Shown one piece after another: positions 1 through 7,492 of a stretch of 64,000 bases of DNA; positions within the stretch are counted from its first letter, which is position 1; every line of letters starts with the position of its first letter. The notes beneath the pieces are model-generated. The model was not told the DNA's origin and did no database searches. It was given only the letters and a program-made list of their open reading frames with translations. The stretch lies in the NCBI RefSeq assembly GCF_900115805.1, contig NZ_FOXU01000007.1, positions 1 through 64,000 of the forward strand, read 5' to 3'. The stretch comes from Psychrobacillus psychrotolerans (GTDB lineage: Bacteria > Bacillota > Bacilli > Bacillales_A > Planococcaceae). Made by a program: the position numbers and the translations under genes.

Positions 1-216
1 CCGTCTTTTAACATCTCCCCATGTGAGGAAATGGATTATTCGGTATTAGCCCCGGTTTCCCGGAGTTATCCCAATCTACAGGGCAGGTTGCCCACGTGTT
101 ACTCACCCGTCCGCCGCTAAATCAGAAGAAGCAAGCTTCTTCGTCATTCGCTCGACTTGCATGTATTAGGCATGCCGCCAGCGTTCGTCCTGAGCCAGGA
201 TCAAACTCTCCATAAT
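1..216 (-). rRNA. rrs: 16S rRNA, 5' part (partial)
   Basis: The minus strand carries the conserved 16S 5' region: GAGAGTTTGATCCTGGCTCAG ends near position 209, followed by the segment coding for the universal start of 16S (GACGAACGCTGGCGG, then CATGCAAGTCGAGCG). Only about the first 215 nt lie in the window; the rest continues beyond base 1. The mature 5' end is estimated near 214-217 by comparison with other Bacillales 16S genes. It sits just downstream of the kbaA/pdaB region, matching the position of an rrn operon in B. subtilis. Confidence 0.97.
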
Positions 217-510
217 AGTTCACTTTCAGTATGCAGAGCAAATTGAAAGCGAACAAATTAGAACTAGTTTAAAAGCTCATTTTGTTTTGCTGGCATCATC
301 ATTAAATGATGTCCAAAATTGTTTTGCTATCATCCTAACAAGTTAGTTGAAAGCTATGTTTCTTAACGTTTTGCATGTTCAGTTTTCAATGTTCATGTTG
401 TTTAAGTGTCGTCTTGTTTCAGCGACCTTTGTATCTTAACATCTTTTTAACATTAATGTCAACACTAAATCATAAAATTAATTAAAACGATTTGAAAAGG
501 TGTGTGTCCC
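217..510 (-). promoter_or_regulatory. rrn operon promoter and 16S leader
   Basis: On the minus strand a -35 TTGACA (457-462) and a -10 TAAGAT (433-438) are separated by 18 nt, giving a leader of about 210 nt before 16S. The leader contains TTGAAAACTGAAC, a phrase typical of rRNA operon spacers and leaders in Bacillales. The promoter drives the rrn operon leftward. The remaining bases up to 510 form the short divergent region upstream of the pdaB-like gene and hold only its ribosome binding site (AAAGGTG, 496-502). No second rRNA promoter was convincing. Confidence 0.7.
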
Positions 511-1170
511 TTGAAAAAATTAGCTGTATTAGTTGGTTTAGTAATAGTTTTAGGATTGGTTTTATTTAATGTACCAAAACAAATGCCATCGCTGCTCCCT
601 GTTTTTCAGCTCACAGAAAAACCTGCTGTTATTTCAAAAGGTTCGTACGGCAATACAATTACAATAGATTTAACTTTTGGAAGGGATGACGTAGAAAAGT
701 TTGTAACCGAATTACAAGCTCCTTATCCACATTTTTTTATAAGTATCGAATGGATTGAGCGATCTGAGGAAATTATAGAAGTAATGAAAGATAAAAATAT
801 ACCTATCAGCCTCTTAGGCAAAAATGGATCAACTTATATAGAAAATCCCACTTTGTTTAAAAAAGAGGTTAAACAATTCGAACAAGTAATTGGGGAAAAA
901 CCACTGTGGTTTAGAACAATCGATTATGAGTTTCCTATTGAATTACAAAAGGACGCGTGGGGACAGGAAGTAAATTTGCTTAGTTCTAGTAAGTACTGGT
1001 CCAACAAAGTTCCAAGTTTTGAAAAGGGAGACATTCTATCTATTCCTCTACACCAAAACGAACGAATTGATATTCAACAATTAACAAAGATCGTTCAATC
1101 TACAGAAATGATTACCATTGAACAAAATATATTTGGCTTAAAAGTAAAAACTAAAACCTTTCCAAATTAA
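511..1170 (+). CDS. PdaB-like protein, degenerate NodB-fold (probable pseudo-deacetylase)
   Basis: 219 aa from a TTG start at 511; I prefer this over the GTG at 502 because AAAGGTG (496-502) then sits 8 nt upstream. It has an N-terminal hydrophobic helix (about residues 3-20; signal or anchor), then a domain whose order matches a NodB polysaccharide deacetylase: a DLTF segment, HFFIS, a helix ending DKNIPIS, EKPLWFR, and GDILSIPLHQ. The catalytic landmarks are altered: TFDD is not kept, no HxxxH metal pair is visible, RPPYG is replaced by RTIDYE, and the terminal LHD reads LHQ. It lies between rrn and kbaA on the opposite strand, where B. subtilis has the sporulation deacetylase pdaB. I infer a PdaB descendant that is catalytically inactive. 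It is an intact ORF, so it may keep a structural or binding role in the spore envelope. Confidence 0.6.
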   Translation: MKKLAVLVGLVIVLGLVLFNVPKQMPSLLPVFQLTEKPAVISKGSYGNTITIDLTFGRDDVEKFVTELQAPYPHFFISIEWIERSEEIIEVMKDKNIPISLLGKNGSTYIENPTLFKKEVKQFEQVIGEKPLWFRTIDYEFPIELQKDAWGQEVNLLSSSKYWSNKVPSFEKGDILSIPLHQNERIDIQQLTKIVQSTEMITIEQNIFGLKVKTKTFPN

Positions 1171-1204
1171 AAATTAATTAGCACAAAGAAAAAAATAATA
1201 ATAT

Positions 1205-1239
1205 AAAAGTTGCTCCGACAATCAGTCGGAGCAACTTTT
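1205..1239. terminator. Bidirectional terminator between pdaB-like gene and kbaA
   Basis: A perfect 15-bp inverted repeat (AAAAGTTGCTCCGAC / GTCGGAGCAACTTTT) with a 5-nt loop lies between two convergent genes. The A/T ends supply a U-tract on either strand, so it can terminate both. Confidence 0.9.
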
Positions 1240-1240
1240 A

Positions 1241-1918
1241 TTAGTTCTTAGCAGATGCTGCTTCTCTTCTTTTCTTTCTTCGTTCTTCTAATTTCAACCG
1301 ATCCACTTCTGACTGAGCATTATATTTTGGCAAAGCCAGTAATTGGTATGCATTCACAGCAAGAATTGGGAATAATAAAAGTGTAACCCAACTATCGACA
1401 TTATCTGCTCGTACCATTAATACCGGTAGCCACTCCAAAGTAGAAATGACAATCATAAAAAACAAAGCAGAGATGAGTGCATGCTTTTTCGTTAGATTTG
1501 CTTTAACGACTGCTACTACTACTGATGTAATGATTAAGACCGCAAGTAAGATAACGTATAGCCATATTTGAGCAGTAGTTTCTGCATTAGGTCTAAAACG
1601 GAACATGATCAAATCAAAAATAACGAATGCAATAATTAATAACTGTACCCAATTCCACAAAGTAAGAGTTCTAAAAATATTTACTCCCATTTGGTGAACG
1701 GTTAGATAGGCAAAGAAACCCATTTGAGCAATTACACTTATTGTAAAGCCCATTACTACCATAAAGGCAAAGGCAGCAAAGAATTCACTCCATTGTCCCG
1801 CTTCAAAATATACGGAAAAAGCATCATCCCAACGTATAAATAAACCAAAAATACCTGTGATTAAACCACCAATTAACAAGGCATTTAGAAAGAATTTGAA
1901 CCAATTTCTAATAGTCAC
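1241..1918 (-). CDS. kbaA: KinB-signalling pathway activation protein KbaA
   Basis: 225 aa integral membrane protein with about six hydrophobic segments and a basic C-terminal tail rich in Arg, Lys and Glu (KLEERRKKRREA). In B. subtilis KbaA is needed for activity of the sporulation kinase KinB, feeding phosphate into the Spo0F-Spo0B-Spo0A relay. Identification rests on the N-terminal pattern (a LLIGGLITGIFGLF segment), the length, and location next to gerD and opposite in direction, as in B. subtilis. It is convergent with the pdaB-like gene and divergent from gerD. The biochemical function of the family is not well defined. Confidence 0.85.
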   Translation of the reverse strand: MTIRNWFKFFLNALLIGGLITGIFGLFIRWDDAFSVYFEAGQWSEFFAAFAFMVVMGFTISVIAQMGFFAYLTVHQMGVNIFRTLTLWNWVQLLIIAFVIFDLIMFRFRPNAETTAQIWLYVILLAVLIITSVVVAVVKANLTKKHALISALFFMIVISTLEWLPVLMVRADNVDSWVTLLLFPILAVNAYQLLALPKYNAQSEVDRLKLEERRKKRREAASAKN

Positions 1919-2055
1919 TGCAATATTTCCTCCATCTTTTCTATTTCCTTTATAAAGTGTAACAAGCCTTTTAGGAAAAATCTATTTCTTCCTACTGACT
2001 ATACATATTTCCAAACCAAATGTGAACAATAATCGAAAGGATGGTGAACGGATAT

Positions 2056-2658
2056 ATGAAATACTTCGCACTATTATTAATGAGTATTGGATTTCTTGCT
2101 AGTTGTAGTTCTCCCGCTGCTCAGCCTTCTTATGAAGAAAACAAAAAAATGTTCATCGATGCTCTACAGACAGAGGATGGTAAAAAAGCGATTCGCACAT
2201 TATTATCAGATCCTCAATTTAAGGAACTACTTGTATTGGACAGCGAACAAGTGAAAACTTCGGTGGAAGAAACGATGCTTTCAAAAGAAGCAGAGGACTT
2301 TTGGAAGGAAGTTTATTCGGACCCCAAATTTTCAGAAACAATGGCTAAGAGTATGGTTAAGCAACAAGAGGAATTGATGAAAGCCTTAATGAAGGACCCT
2401 ACTTATTTAAAGGACTTAGAAAGCTTTTTTGGTTCAGCAGAGATGAAAAAAGAATTAGGAAAAGTATTGGAATCCAGCGATATGAGAAAAGAAATACAAA
2501 AAGTAGTGGAAGAAACTATTCAAAGCCCATTGCTACAAGCTAAATGGCAAAAACTAGTCGAGGAAGCTGGAGGTAAATCTGAAAAAGGTGGAGCTGAAGG
2601 AGGAGGAGGAGAATCAGGGTCCTCTGAAGAAGATAAGAAAAAAGAAGAAGAAAAATAA
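2056..2658 (+). CDS. gerD: Spore germination lipoprotein GerD
   Basis: 200 aa from ATG 2056. An in-frame ATG at 2041 is rejected because the Shine-Dalgarno match AAAGGATGGTGA overlaps it and is well placed for 2056. The signal peptide ends in the lipobox FLASC, so the mature protein should be diacylated at Cys and anchored outside the inner spore membrane. GerD is the scaffold that clusters nutrient germinant receptors into the germinosome. The body is helical and charged (repeats like DPQFKELL, DPKFSETM, DPTYLKDL), compatible with the trimeric helical rope of the family. The C-terminal 30 residues are a low-complexity Gly/Ser/Glu/Lys tail. It faces salA convergently and shares a terminator with it. 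Confidence 0.93.
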   Translation: MKYFALLLMSIGFLASCSSPAAQPSYEENKKMFIDALQTEDGKKAIRTLLSDPQFKELLVLDSEQVKTSVEETMLSKEAEDFWKEVYSDPKFSETMAKSMVKQQEELMKALMKDPTYLKDLESFFGSAEMKKELGKVLESSDMRKEIQKVVEETIQSPLLQAKWQKLVEEAGGKSEKGGAEGGGGESGSSEEDKKKEEEK

Positions 2659-2690
2659 GGCCGCTCCACTAAGGAAACGGCCTCTTTTTT
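2659..2690. terminator. Shared terminator of gerD and salA
   Basis: GGCCG (2659-2663) pairs with CGGCC (2678-2682), extended inside by TCC/GGA, and is followed by TCTTTTTT on the plus strand. It starts right after the gerD stop and overlaps the salA stop codon. Plus-strand (gerD) termination is clearer than minus. Confidence 0.8.
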
Positions 2691-3741
2691 ATGCTTTTTC
2701 AATAACTTTTTGTGCAATTTCCAGATAGATTTTCCCTGTATTATGTGTTTCATCATAAACGGATGGAGCAAAATCAATGTCGTTCCAGTCCGGTTGCCCT
2801 AAAGGTAGTTGCCCAAGTAATTCAGTACGAAGCTCATCGGCAAGCTTTGGACCTCCACCTTTACCAAACACAAATTCTTTTTCCCCTGTAGATTTAGACT
2901 CATACCATGACATATTCTCTATTACACCGAGAATTTCATGGTCTGTTTGAAGAGCCATTGCCCCTGCTCTAGCGGCAACGAATGCAGCTGTCGGATGTGG
3001 TGTAGTTACGACGATCTCTTTTGATGTAGGTAGCATTTGGTGAATATCTAAAGCCACATCTCCAGTACCTGGTGGTAAGTCTAGTAGAAGAAAGTCTAAC
3101 TCTCCCCATTCAACATCTTTGAAGAACTGGTCCAGTACTTTTCCAAGCATAGGCCCTCTCCATACTACTGGTGTATTATTCTCTACAAAGAAGCCCATAG
3201 AGATTACTTTAACGCCTTTGCGTTCTACCGGAATGATCCGATCTTCAATGATTTGCGGGATATCTTTTACGCCCATCATATCTGGTACACTGAATCCATA
3301 AATATCCGCGTCTACAAGCCCTACTTTTTTACCTAATCGAGCAAGTGCCACAGCTAAGTTAACGGATACGGTAGATTTACCTACGCCACCTTTACCAGAA
3401 GCTATAGAAATAATTTTAACTTTGCTGTTTGGAGAAAGAATGTTTTCATTATCACTTTCTTTTGTTTTCCCTCGGAATTGTTCCAGTACCTCTTTAGGTA
3501 ATTCCTCAAAACGAATACCTACTGTTGCTGCTCCAGCTTCTTTTAAAACTTCCACAACTTTTCCTTGTAGTTGCATTTGTTCAGCAGAATTTATTTTAGC
3601 TATAGCTAACTTTACACTTACATGATTTTTTTCTTCTTTAATTGACACTTCGGATATCCCGTTTGTTTCTTCTAATGTTCTATGTAAAAACGGGTCGTTT
3701 AATGCTCCTAGCAATGTACGAACTTGTTGCTCATTAATCAT
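2689..3741 (-). CDS. salA: SalA, Mrp/NBP35-family P-loop ATPase
   Basis: 350 aa with an N-terminal MIP18/DUF59-type domain (residues 1-85) and a ParA/MinD-like ATPase domain with deviant Walker A SGKGGVGKST at 115-124, then DADIYG and LLLDLPPGTGD. The C-terminal half has ENMSWYESKS where iron-sulfur carriers of the ApbC group have a CxxC, and no such pair is visible. This favours the Bacillus SalA type (a regulator of scoC, protease production and competence) over an Fe-S scaffold. It lies between cwlD and gerD as in B. subtilis. It has its own promoter region with a striking inverted repeat, listed separately. Confidence 0.88.
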   Translation of the reverse strand: MINEQQVRTLLGALNDPFLHRTLEETNGISEVSIKEEKNHVSVKLAIAKINSAEQMQLQGKVVEVLKEAGAATVGIRFEELPKEVLEQFRGKTKESDNENILSPNSKVKIISIASGKGGVGKSTVSVNLAVALARLGKKVGLVDADIYGFSVPDMMGVKDIPQIIEDRIIPVERKGVKVISMGFFVENNTPVVWRGPMLGKVLDQFFKDVEWGELDFLLLDLPPGTGDVALDIHQMLPTSKEIVVTTPHPTAAFVAARAGAMALQTDHEILGVIENMSWYESKSTGEKEFVFGKGGGPKLADELRTELLGQLPLGQPDWNDIDFAPSVYDETHNTGKIYLEIAQKVIEKA

Positions 3742-3743
3742 CT

Positions 3744-3803
3744 GTAGACACTCCCCTTAAGTTTAACTATTCGCCTCATAGTATACCATAATAGAGTGTC
3801 TAC
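3744..3803 (-). promoter_or_regulatory. salA upstream region: inverted repeat flanking a -10 element
   Basis: GTAGACACTC (3744-3753) and GAGTGTCTAC (3794-3803) form a perfect 10-bp inverted repeat with a 40-nt centre. The centre contains TATACT (3780-3785, minus strand) as a candidate -10; no good -35 was seen. The salA-proximal arm overlaps the ribosome binding site (AAGGGGAGTG). It could be an operator pair, or, if transcription starts further upstream, a hairpin that hides the ribosome binding site. Confidence 0.4.
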
Positions 3804-3819
3804 AATACGCTACTTTGTC

Positions 3820-4539
3820 TTAGTAAATATTATCCTCAACAAATTGAACTACACCTTCAGATATAGCTTCCACCATTTGCTTTTGATACTTTTCAGACTT
3901 TAGTAATTCCCGCTCTTCGTTATTACTTAAAAAACCAGTCTCTACTAATACTGCTGGTGCATTTGCTTTCTTCAAAATATATACCTGCTTAATCGCTAGT
4001 GCTTCTCGTTCTGTGTTTCCAATCTTTTCTCTAATAGAACCTTGGATAGATTTAGCTAATAATTCGCCACCCGCGTGCCCTTCCGCATGATAAAAGACTT
4101 GAGCACCTCTCCATCTTTCCTCTGGAACTGCGTTCACGTGCAAACTTATGACTATGTCCGCCTCTGAGTTATTCATAATTTCTTCACGTAACAATAGGTC
4201 GGCAACCTTTCTAGCTCTCGTAGTCGGAAAATCTTCATCCGGCTTGTGCTCAGCTATAGCATCACCTTCTTTGCTGCGCGTCATAATTACTGTTGCACCC
4301 TGTGACTTTAACTTTTTCTCTAGCTTCAATGACATAGCGAGTGTTATATCTCGCTCAACTGTATCCCCGTTACTAGCCCCACCATCAATTCCCCCATGCC
4401 CTGGATCAATGACAATTCTTACTCCACTCATAGGTTCAGGCAAGAAGAAACCAATATCACTCGCTTTTGTTCCATACACAACTGCAAGAAGGGATATCAA
4501 AAACAAAACCAAGATAATTAGCCATTTTTTCAGGTTCAT
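3820..4539 (-). CDS. cwlD: N-acetylmuramoyl-L-alanine amidase CwlD
   Basis: 239 aa Amidase_3 protein. It removes the peptide side chain from muramic acid during synthesis of muramic-delta-lactam in spore cortex. Zinc and catalytic landmarks are visible: DPGHGGIDGG, a Glu in the DTVERD segment, SLHVNA, and LVETGFLSNNEE near the C-terminus. An N-terminal hydrophobic segment (KKWLIILVLFLISLL) acts as signal or anchor. Start choice is uncertain: ATG 4539 matches the family N-terminus, although its AAGGAG is only 2 nt upstream; ATG 4557 would add six residues but lacks a ribosome binding site. It lies upstream of salA, the B. subtilis order. Confidence 0.92.
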   Translation of the reverse strand: MNLKKWLIILVLFLISLLAVVYGTKASDIGFFLPEPMSGVRIVIDPGHGGIDGGASNGDTVERDITLAMSLKLEKKLKSQGATVIMTRSKEGDAIAEHKPDEDFPTTRARKVADLLLREEIMNNSEADIVISLHVNAVPEERWRGAQVFYHAEGHAGGELLAKSIQGSIREKIGNTEREALAIKQVYILKKANAPAVLVETGFLSNNEERELLKSEKYQKQMVEAISEGVVQFVEDNIY

Positions 4540-4584
4540 CGCTCCTTTTTCACTCATTATACGTACAAAGGACAAATAGTATGA

Positions 4585-5769
4585 TTAGAATTGTCCACGT
4601 ATTTTTGAACTATAATAGAACGATGGGATTGCCAGTAAAGTAACTACTGAAATGATGAAAAAGACTAAAGCACCGCTGCTCATCGTATCTAACAGTACTC
4701 CACCTAGGCTCGGACCCACTATTCGACCGACAGACTTTACACCGGAAAGAGCGAAGTAAGTCCCCTTCTCCTGATCCTCACACATTCCATCCAAATGGAT
4801 ATCGACCATGGTAAATACTAATACTTCGCCAGCAGTAAAAATAACCATCGCGGCTATCAACCATATAATTGAATCACTTTGCCCAAAGAAAAATAATCCC
4901 ATAGACAATAACCCACTTCCAATCATTAAGGAAGTAGTGGTGCTTATCAATTCTCCAAGCTTGTAAACGAAGTACTGAATGACTAATACAGTAATAGCAT
5001 TTGTAGTTATGAGCCAAGCATAATATTGTATCGCTAGTTCATGGTGAAAGGACTTCCCTAAGTATTGACTAAAAGTGGAGTCAAACTGACTATATCCGAA
5101 GCTAATAAATATCAATGCCAACACAAAAATTAAAAAACTAGTATCCTTTTTAAAAACATGAAACGAATGAAATATTGACGGTTTCGTTGTGCTGATCGGA
5201 TTCAGTTTCAACGGGTACCTTTTAAATATAATGATGAAGATCAATATATTAAGTAAGAAAATAAAACCGACAATAAAAAATAAGTTCGCCATTCCATACT
5301 GTTGAAAGTATACAGAAGTAAGCGGTGCAATTGCCGCAGATATATTAATCAAAAAGTAACGGATATTAAATATTAACCGTCGATTTGCCGGCTCTGTATA
5401 TAAACTCAGTAATACTCGATAAGTAGGCTCCACCACCGCTTGACTTACTCCAAGCAAAGCAGCAAATGCGATAAACCCTGAATAATGCTCGATGAAAGGG
5501 AAATAAAAATAACAGATTAAATATCCAATAAGCCCAATAATAATGACTTTGTTTTTCGGATACTTATCAATATATGGTCCTACAAAAAAACTCATTACCA
5601 AATTGGATAGAGCCAAAGTCGATATAATCGTTCCAATTTGCATGCCCGAGTAGTGGAATTCGTCGAGCAGAAAAAGCGTTAAATAAGGCAACACTAAAAA
5701 CGTTCCAAAACGAGCAATAAAAATACTAACAAGAATTGTGCTCGTGACAATATTAAATTTGCTTCTCAT
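4585..5769 (-). CDS. MFS transporter (drug-efflux type)
   Basis: 394 aa with about 12 hydrophobic segments and a charged central loop (FKRYPLKLNP..., about residues 185-210), the 6+6 layout of the major facilitator superfamily. The loop between helices 2 and 3 reads GPYIDKYPKNKV, a version of the MFS signature (G-x3-D-x2-G/P-R/K-R/K). Overall it looks like a proton-coupled multidrug efflux carrier of the DHA1/MdtG-MdtH type; the substrate cannot be read from sequence. Start: AGAGGAAATGT then ATG. Lying between rpsI and cwlD together with a GNAT gene, it occupies a place where B. subtilis has ybaJ, so it is an accessory insertion in a core locus. Confidence 0.8.
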   Translation of the reverse strand: MRSKFNIVTSTILVSIFIARFGTFLVLPYLTLFLLDEFHYSGMQIGTIISTLALSNLVMSFFVGPYIDKYPKNKVIIIGLIGYLICYFYFPFIEHYSGFIAFAALLGVSQAVVEPTYRVLLSLYTEPANRRLIFNIRYFLINISAAIAPLTSVYFQQYGMANLFFIVGFIFLLNILIFIIIFKRYPLKLNPISTTKPSIFHSFHVFKKDTSFLIFVLALIFISFGYSQFDSTFSQYLGKSFHHELAIQYYAWLITTNAITVLVIQYFVYKLGELISTTTSLMIGSGLLSMGLFFFGQSDSIIWLIAAMVIFTAGEVLVFTMVDIHLDGMCEDQEKGTYFALSGVKSVGRIVGPSLGGVLLDTMSSGALVFFIISVVTLLAIPSFYYSSKIRGQF

Positions 5770-5796
5770 ACATTTCCTCTTTTTCTTTCTATATCA

Positions 5797-6306
5797 TTAC
5801 TTTTTTTGATATGTATACACACTAACTTCTTTACCCTTTAAGATTACTTCTTTCTCTAAATGCATTCCATTTTTGTTGGCTATAAGGATAGACCTGGTGT
5901 TTTCTGGCTGAATAAGAGAGATTAGACGTGTTAAACCTAACTGTTCAATTCCTCTGTTAAGTAGAGCACTTGCTGCTTCTATTGCGTAACCATTTCCCCA
6001 AAATTCTTTAGCGATCCAATAGCCAATTTCTAGTTCATCTTCTCCATCAATTTGTTGTGGTATTATTCCCGCATGTCCCACTGGAACTCCATCTTTTTTA
6101 CGAATTAGTAGCTTTAAGCCATACTCTCCATTCTTCTTGTAGTGACTTTGAATTCTTTCTAAAAAGGCATGTGATTCTTCTCTATTCCGCGTATTGCCAT
6201 TCCCTATATACTTCATCATCTGGGAATCGCTTAACATCGAATATAAAAAGTCCATGTCCCCTTGCTCATATAGACGAAAAATTAATCTTTGTGAGGTAAA
6301 CTCCAT
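5797..6306 (-). CDS. GNAT N-acetyltransferase, RimJ/RimL-like
   Basis: 169 aa from ATG 6306, which has a strong ribosome binding site (AAGGAGAGGAG); upstream in-frame codons lack one. The opening SQRLIFRLYEQGDMDFLYSML is typical of the RimJ/RimL acetyltransferase group. The acetyl-CoA region is recognisable around EIGYWIAKEFWGNGYAIEAA (an ExxYxxxxxxxGxGYA pattern), followed by LISLIQPENTRSILIANKNG. It may acetylate an amino group of a protein or small molecule; the substrate is unknown. It is upstream of the MFS gene on the same strand with a 27-nt gap, so the two may be cotranscribed and act in the same resistance or detoxification process, but this is only contextual. Confidence 0.82.
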   Translation of the reverse strand: MEFTSQRLIFRLYEQGDMDFLYSMLSDSQMMKYIGNGNTRNREESHAFLERIQSHYKKNGEYGLKLLIRKKDGVPVGHAGIIPQQIDGEDELEIGYWIAKEFWGNGYAIEAASALLNRGIEQLGLTRLISLIQPENTRSILIANKNGMHLEKEVILKGKEVSVYTYQKK

Positions 6307-6417
6307 ATACTCCTCTCCTTCATAGGTATTATTGTTTTTAAATATACACCTCTCAAAATATACACACAATCACTTTTTAAACAATTGGACAATCATCTAT
6401 TTTCCCTAAAGACTAAT

Positions 6418-6456
6418 AAAAAAAAGCACTCCCCGAGAAATCTCGAGAAGTGCTTT
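6418..6456 (-). terminator. Terminator of rplM-rpsI
   Basis: On the minus strand AAAGCACT (6449-6456) pairs with AGTGCTTT (6423-6430), with an inner CGAGA/TCTCG stem, and runs into a T-tract of eight. It lies just after the rpsI stop. Confidence 0.88.
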
Positions 6457-6473
6457 GAACTGATAATATAATA

Positions 6474-6866
6474 TTAACGTTTTGAGAACTGAGGTGCACG
6501 ACGAGCGCCTTTAAGTCCTGGTTTTTTACGTTCTTTCATACGTGGATCACGTGTTAAGAATCCTGCTGATTTCAATGCTGGACGGAAATCAGGATCTACT
6601 GTAAGTAGTGCACGTGCAATACCATGACGGATTGCTCCTGCTTGTCCTGTGAATCCACCACCGTTAACGTTTACGTGTACATCGTAGCTACCTAAAGTTT
6701 GAGTAGTTACTAATGGTTGTTTAATAATTTCACGTAAAGTTTCGTATGGTACGTAGTCTTCTACGTCACGTTTGTTGATAACGATATTTCCTTCGCCCGG
6801 TACTAAACGTACACGTGCTACTGAACTTTTACGGCGACCAGTGCCGATATATTGAACTTGTGCCAA
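6474..6866 (-). CDS. rpsI: 30S ribosomal protein S9
   Basis: 130 aa, the usual length. The start [20 protein letters not shown] and the basic C-terminus ending in KR ([14 protein letters not shown]) are characteristic: the C-terminal tail reaches the P-site tRNA anticodon region. It is second gene of the rplM-rpsI operon, 22 nt after rplM, and is followed by a strong terminator. Confidence 0.98.
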   Translation of the reverse strand: MAQVQYIGTGRRKSSVARVRLVPGEGNIVINKRDVEDYVPYETLREIIKQPLVTTQTLGSYDVHVNVNGGGFTGQAGAIRHGIARALLTVDPDFRPALKSAGFLTRDPRMKERKKPGLKGARRAPQFSKR

Positions 6867-6888
6867 GTGAATGTCCTCCTCTTAATTA

Positions 6889-7326
6889 TTATCCGCGAAG
6901 CTCATATGCTTCTGGTTTTTGTGCTGCATGTGGGTGTTCTGCTCCAGTGTATACATGAAGCTTGCTGAACGTTTGACGACCTAAAGAGTTTTTAGGAAGC
7001 ATTCCTTTAATAGCTAGCTCAAGCATTTTTGTTGGGTACTTAGTACGCATTTCTAAAGCTGTACGTTGTTTAAGTCCACCAGAGAATTGAGTGTGACGGT
7101 AGTAAATTTTGTCATTTAGCTTGTTCCCAGTTAAATGAATTTTTTCTGCATTAAGAATGATCACATGATCACCTGTGTCAACATTCGGTGTGAATGTTGG
7201 TTTGTTTTTTCCACGTAAAATAGCTGCAACTTCTGAAGCTAGACGACCAAGTGTTTGGCCTTCAGCGTCTACTACTAACCATTTACGTTCTACTTCGTGA
7301 CCCTTAGCCATGAATGTTGTACGCAT
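6889..7326 (-). CDS. rplM: 50S ribosomal protein L13
   Basis: 145 aa, identical in length to B. subtilis L13. Signatures include [47 protein letters not shown] and the C-terminus PEAYELRG. L13 is an early-assembly protein of the large subunit. ATG 7326 has AGGAGG upstream. It heads a two-gene operon with rpsI, driven by a near-consensus promoter in the truA-rplM gap, with a leader that may be an autoregulatory L13 site. Confidence 0.98.
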   Translation of the reverse strand: MRTTFMAKGHEVERKWLVVDAEGQTLGRLASEVAAILRGKNKPTFTPNVDTGDHVIILNAEKIHLTGNKLNDKIYYRHTQFSGGLKQRTALEMRTKYPTKMLELAIKGMLPKNSLGRQTFSKLHVYTGAEHPHAAQKPEAYELRG

Positions 7327-7426
7327 GTATTTTGTCCTCCTAATTCAATCATAATCGATCTAAAATTTTCTATATCCTCATACCAATAAGTTTCGGGGCT
7401 TATATTGTGGGGTTAAGAAATACCAT
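7327..7426 (-). ncRNA. Candidate L13 leader (r-protein autoregulatory RNA)
   Basis: About 100 nt of 5' UTR lie between the predicted start site and rplM. It contains the hairpin ATAAG-CCCCGAAA-CTTAT with flanking CAAT/TG pairing. Firmicutes carry a known L13 leader in this position upstream of rplM, and the compact hairpin fits such an element. I cannot align it to the family model, so the assignment is by position and partial structure. Confidence 0.5.
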
Positions 7427-7431
7427 ACATC

Positions 7432-7460
7432 ATCATACCCCGGAAACAACAATTAGTCAA
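7432..7460 (-). promoter_or_regulatory. SigA promoter of rplM-rpsI
   Basis: Minus strand: -35 TTGACT (7455-7460), 17-nt spacer, -10 TATGAT (7432-7437). It sits between truA and rplM, so the operon can be expressed independently of the ecf-truA genes. Confidence 0.8.
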
Positions 7461-7492
7461 GCGTTTTTCGTAAAACACCTGGTGATGTTGTT

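Noticed and set aside
1960-2055. Sigma-G-type promoter before gerD
   Set aside because: TGACTATA and CATATTT words occur, but spacing and the -10 do not fit the forespore consensus well enough.
2520-2777. Minus-strand 85-codon ORF overlapping gerD and salA
   Set aside because: It is the complement of the gerD low-complexity tail and crosses a terminator.
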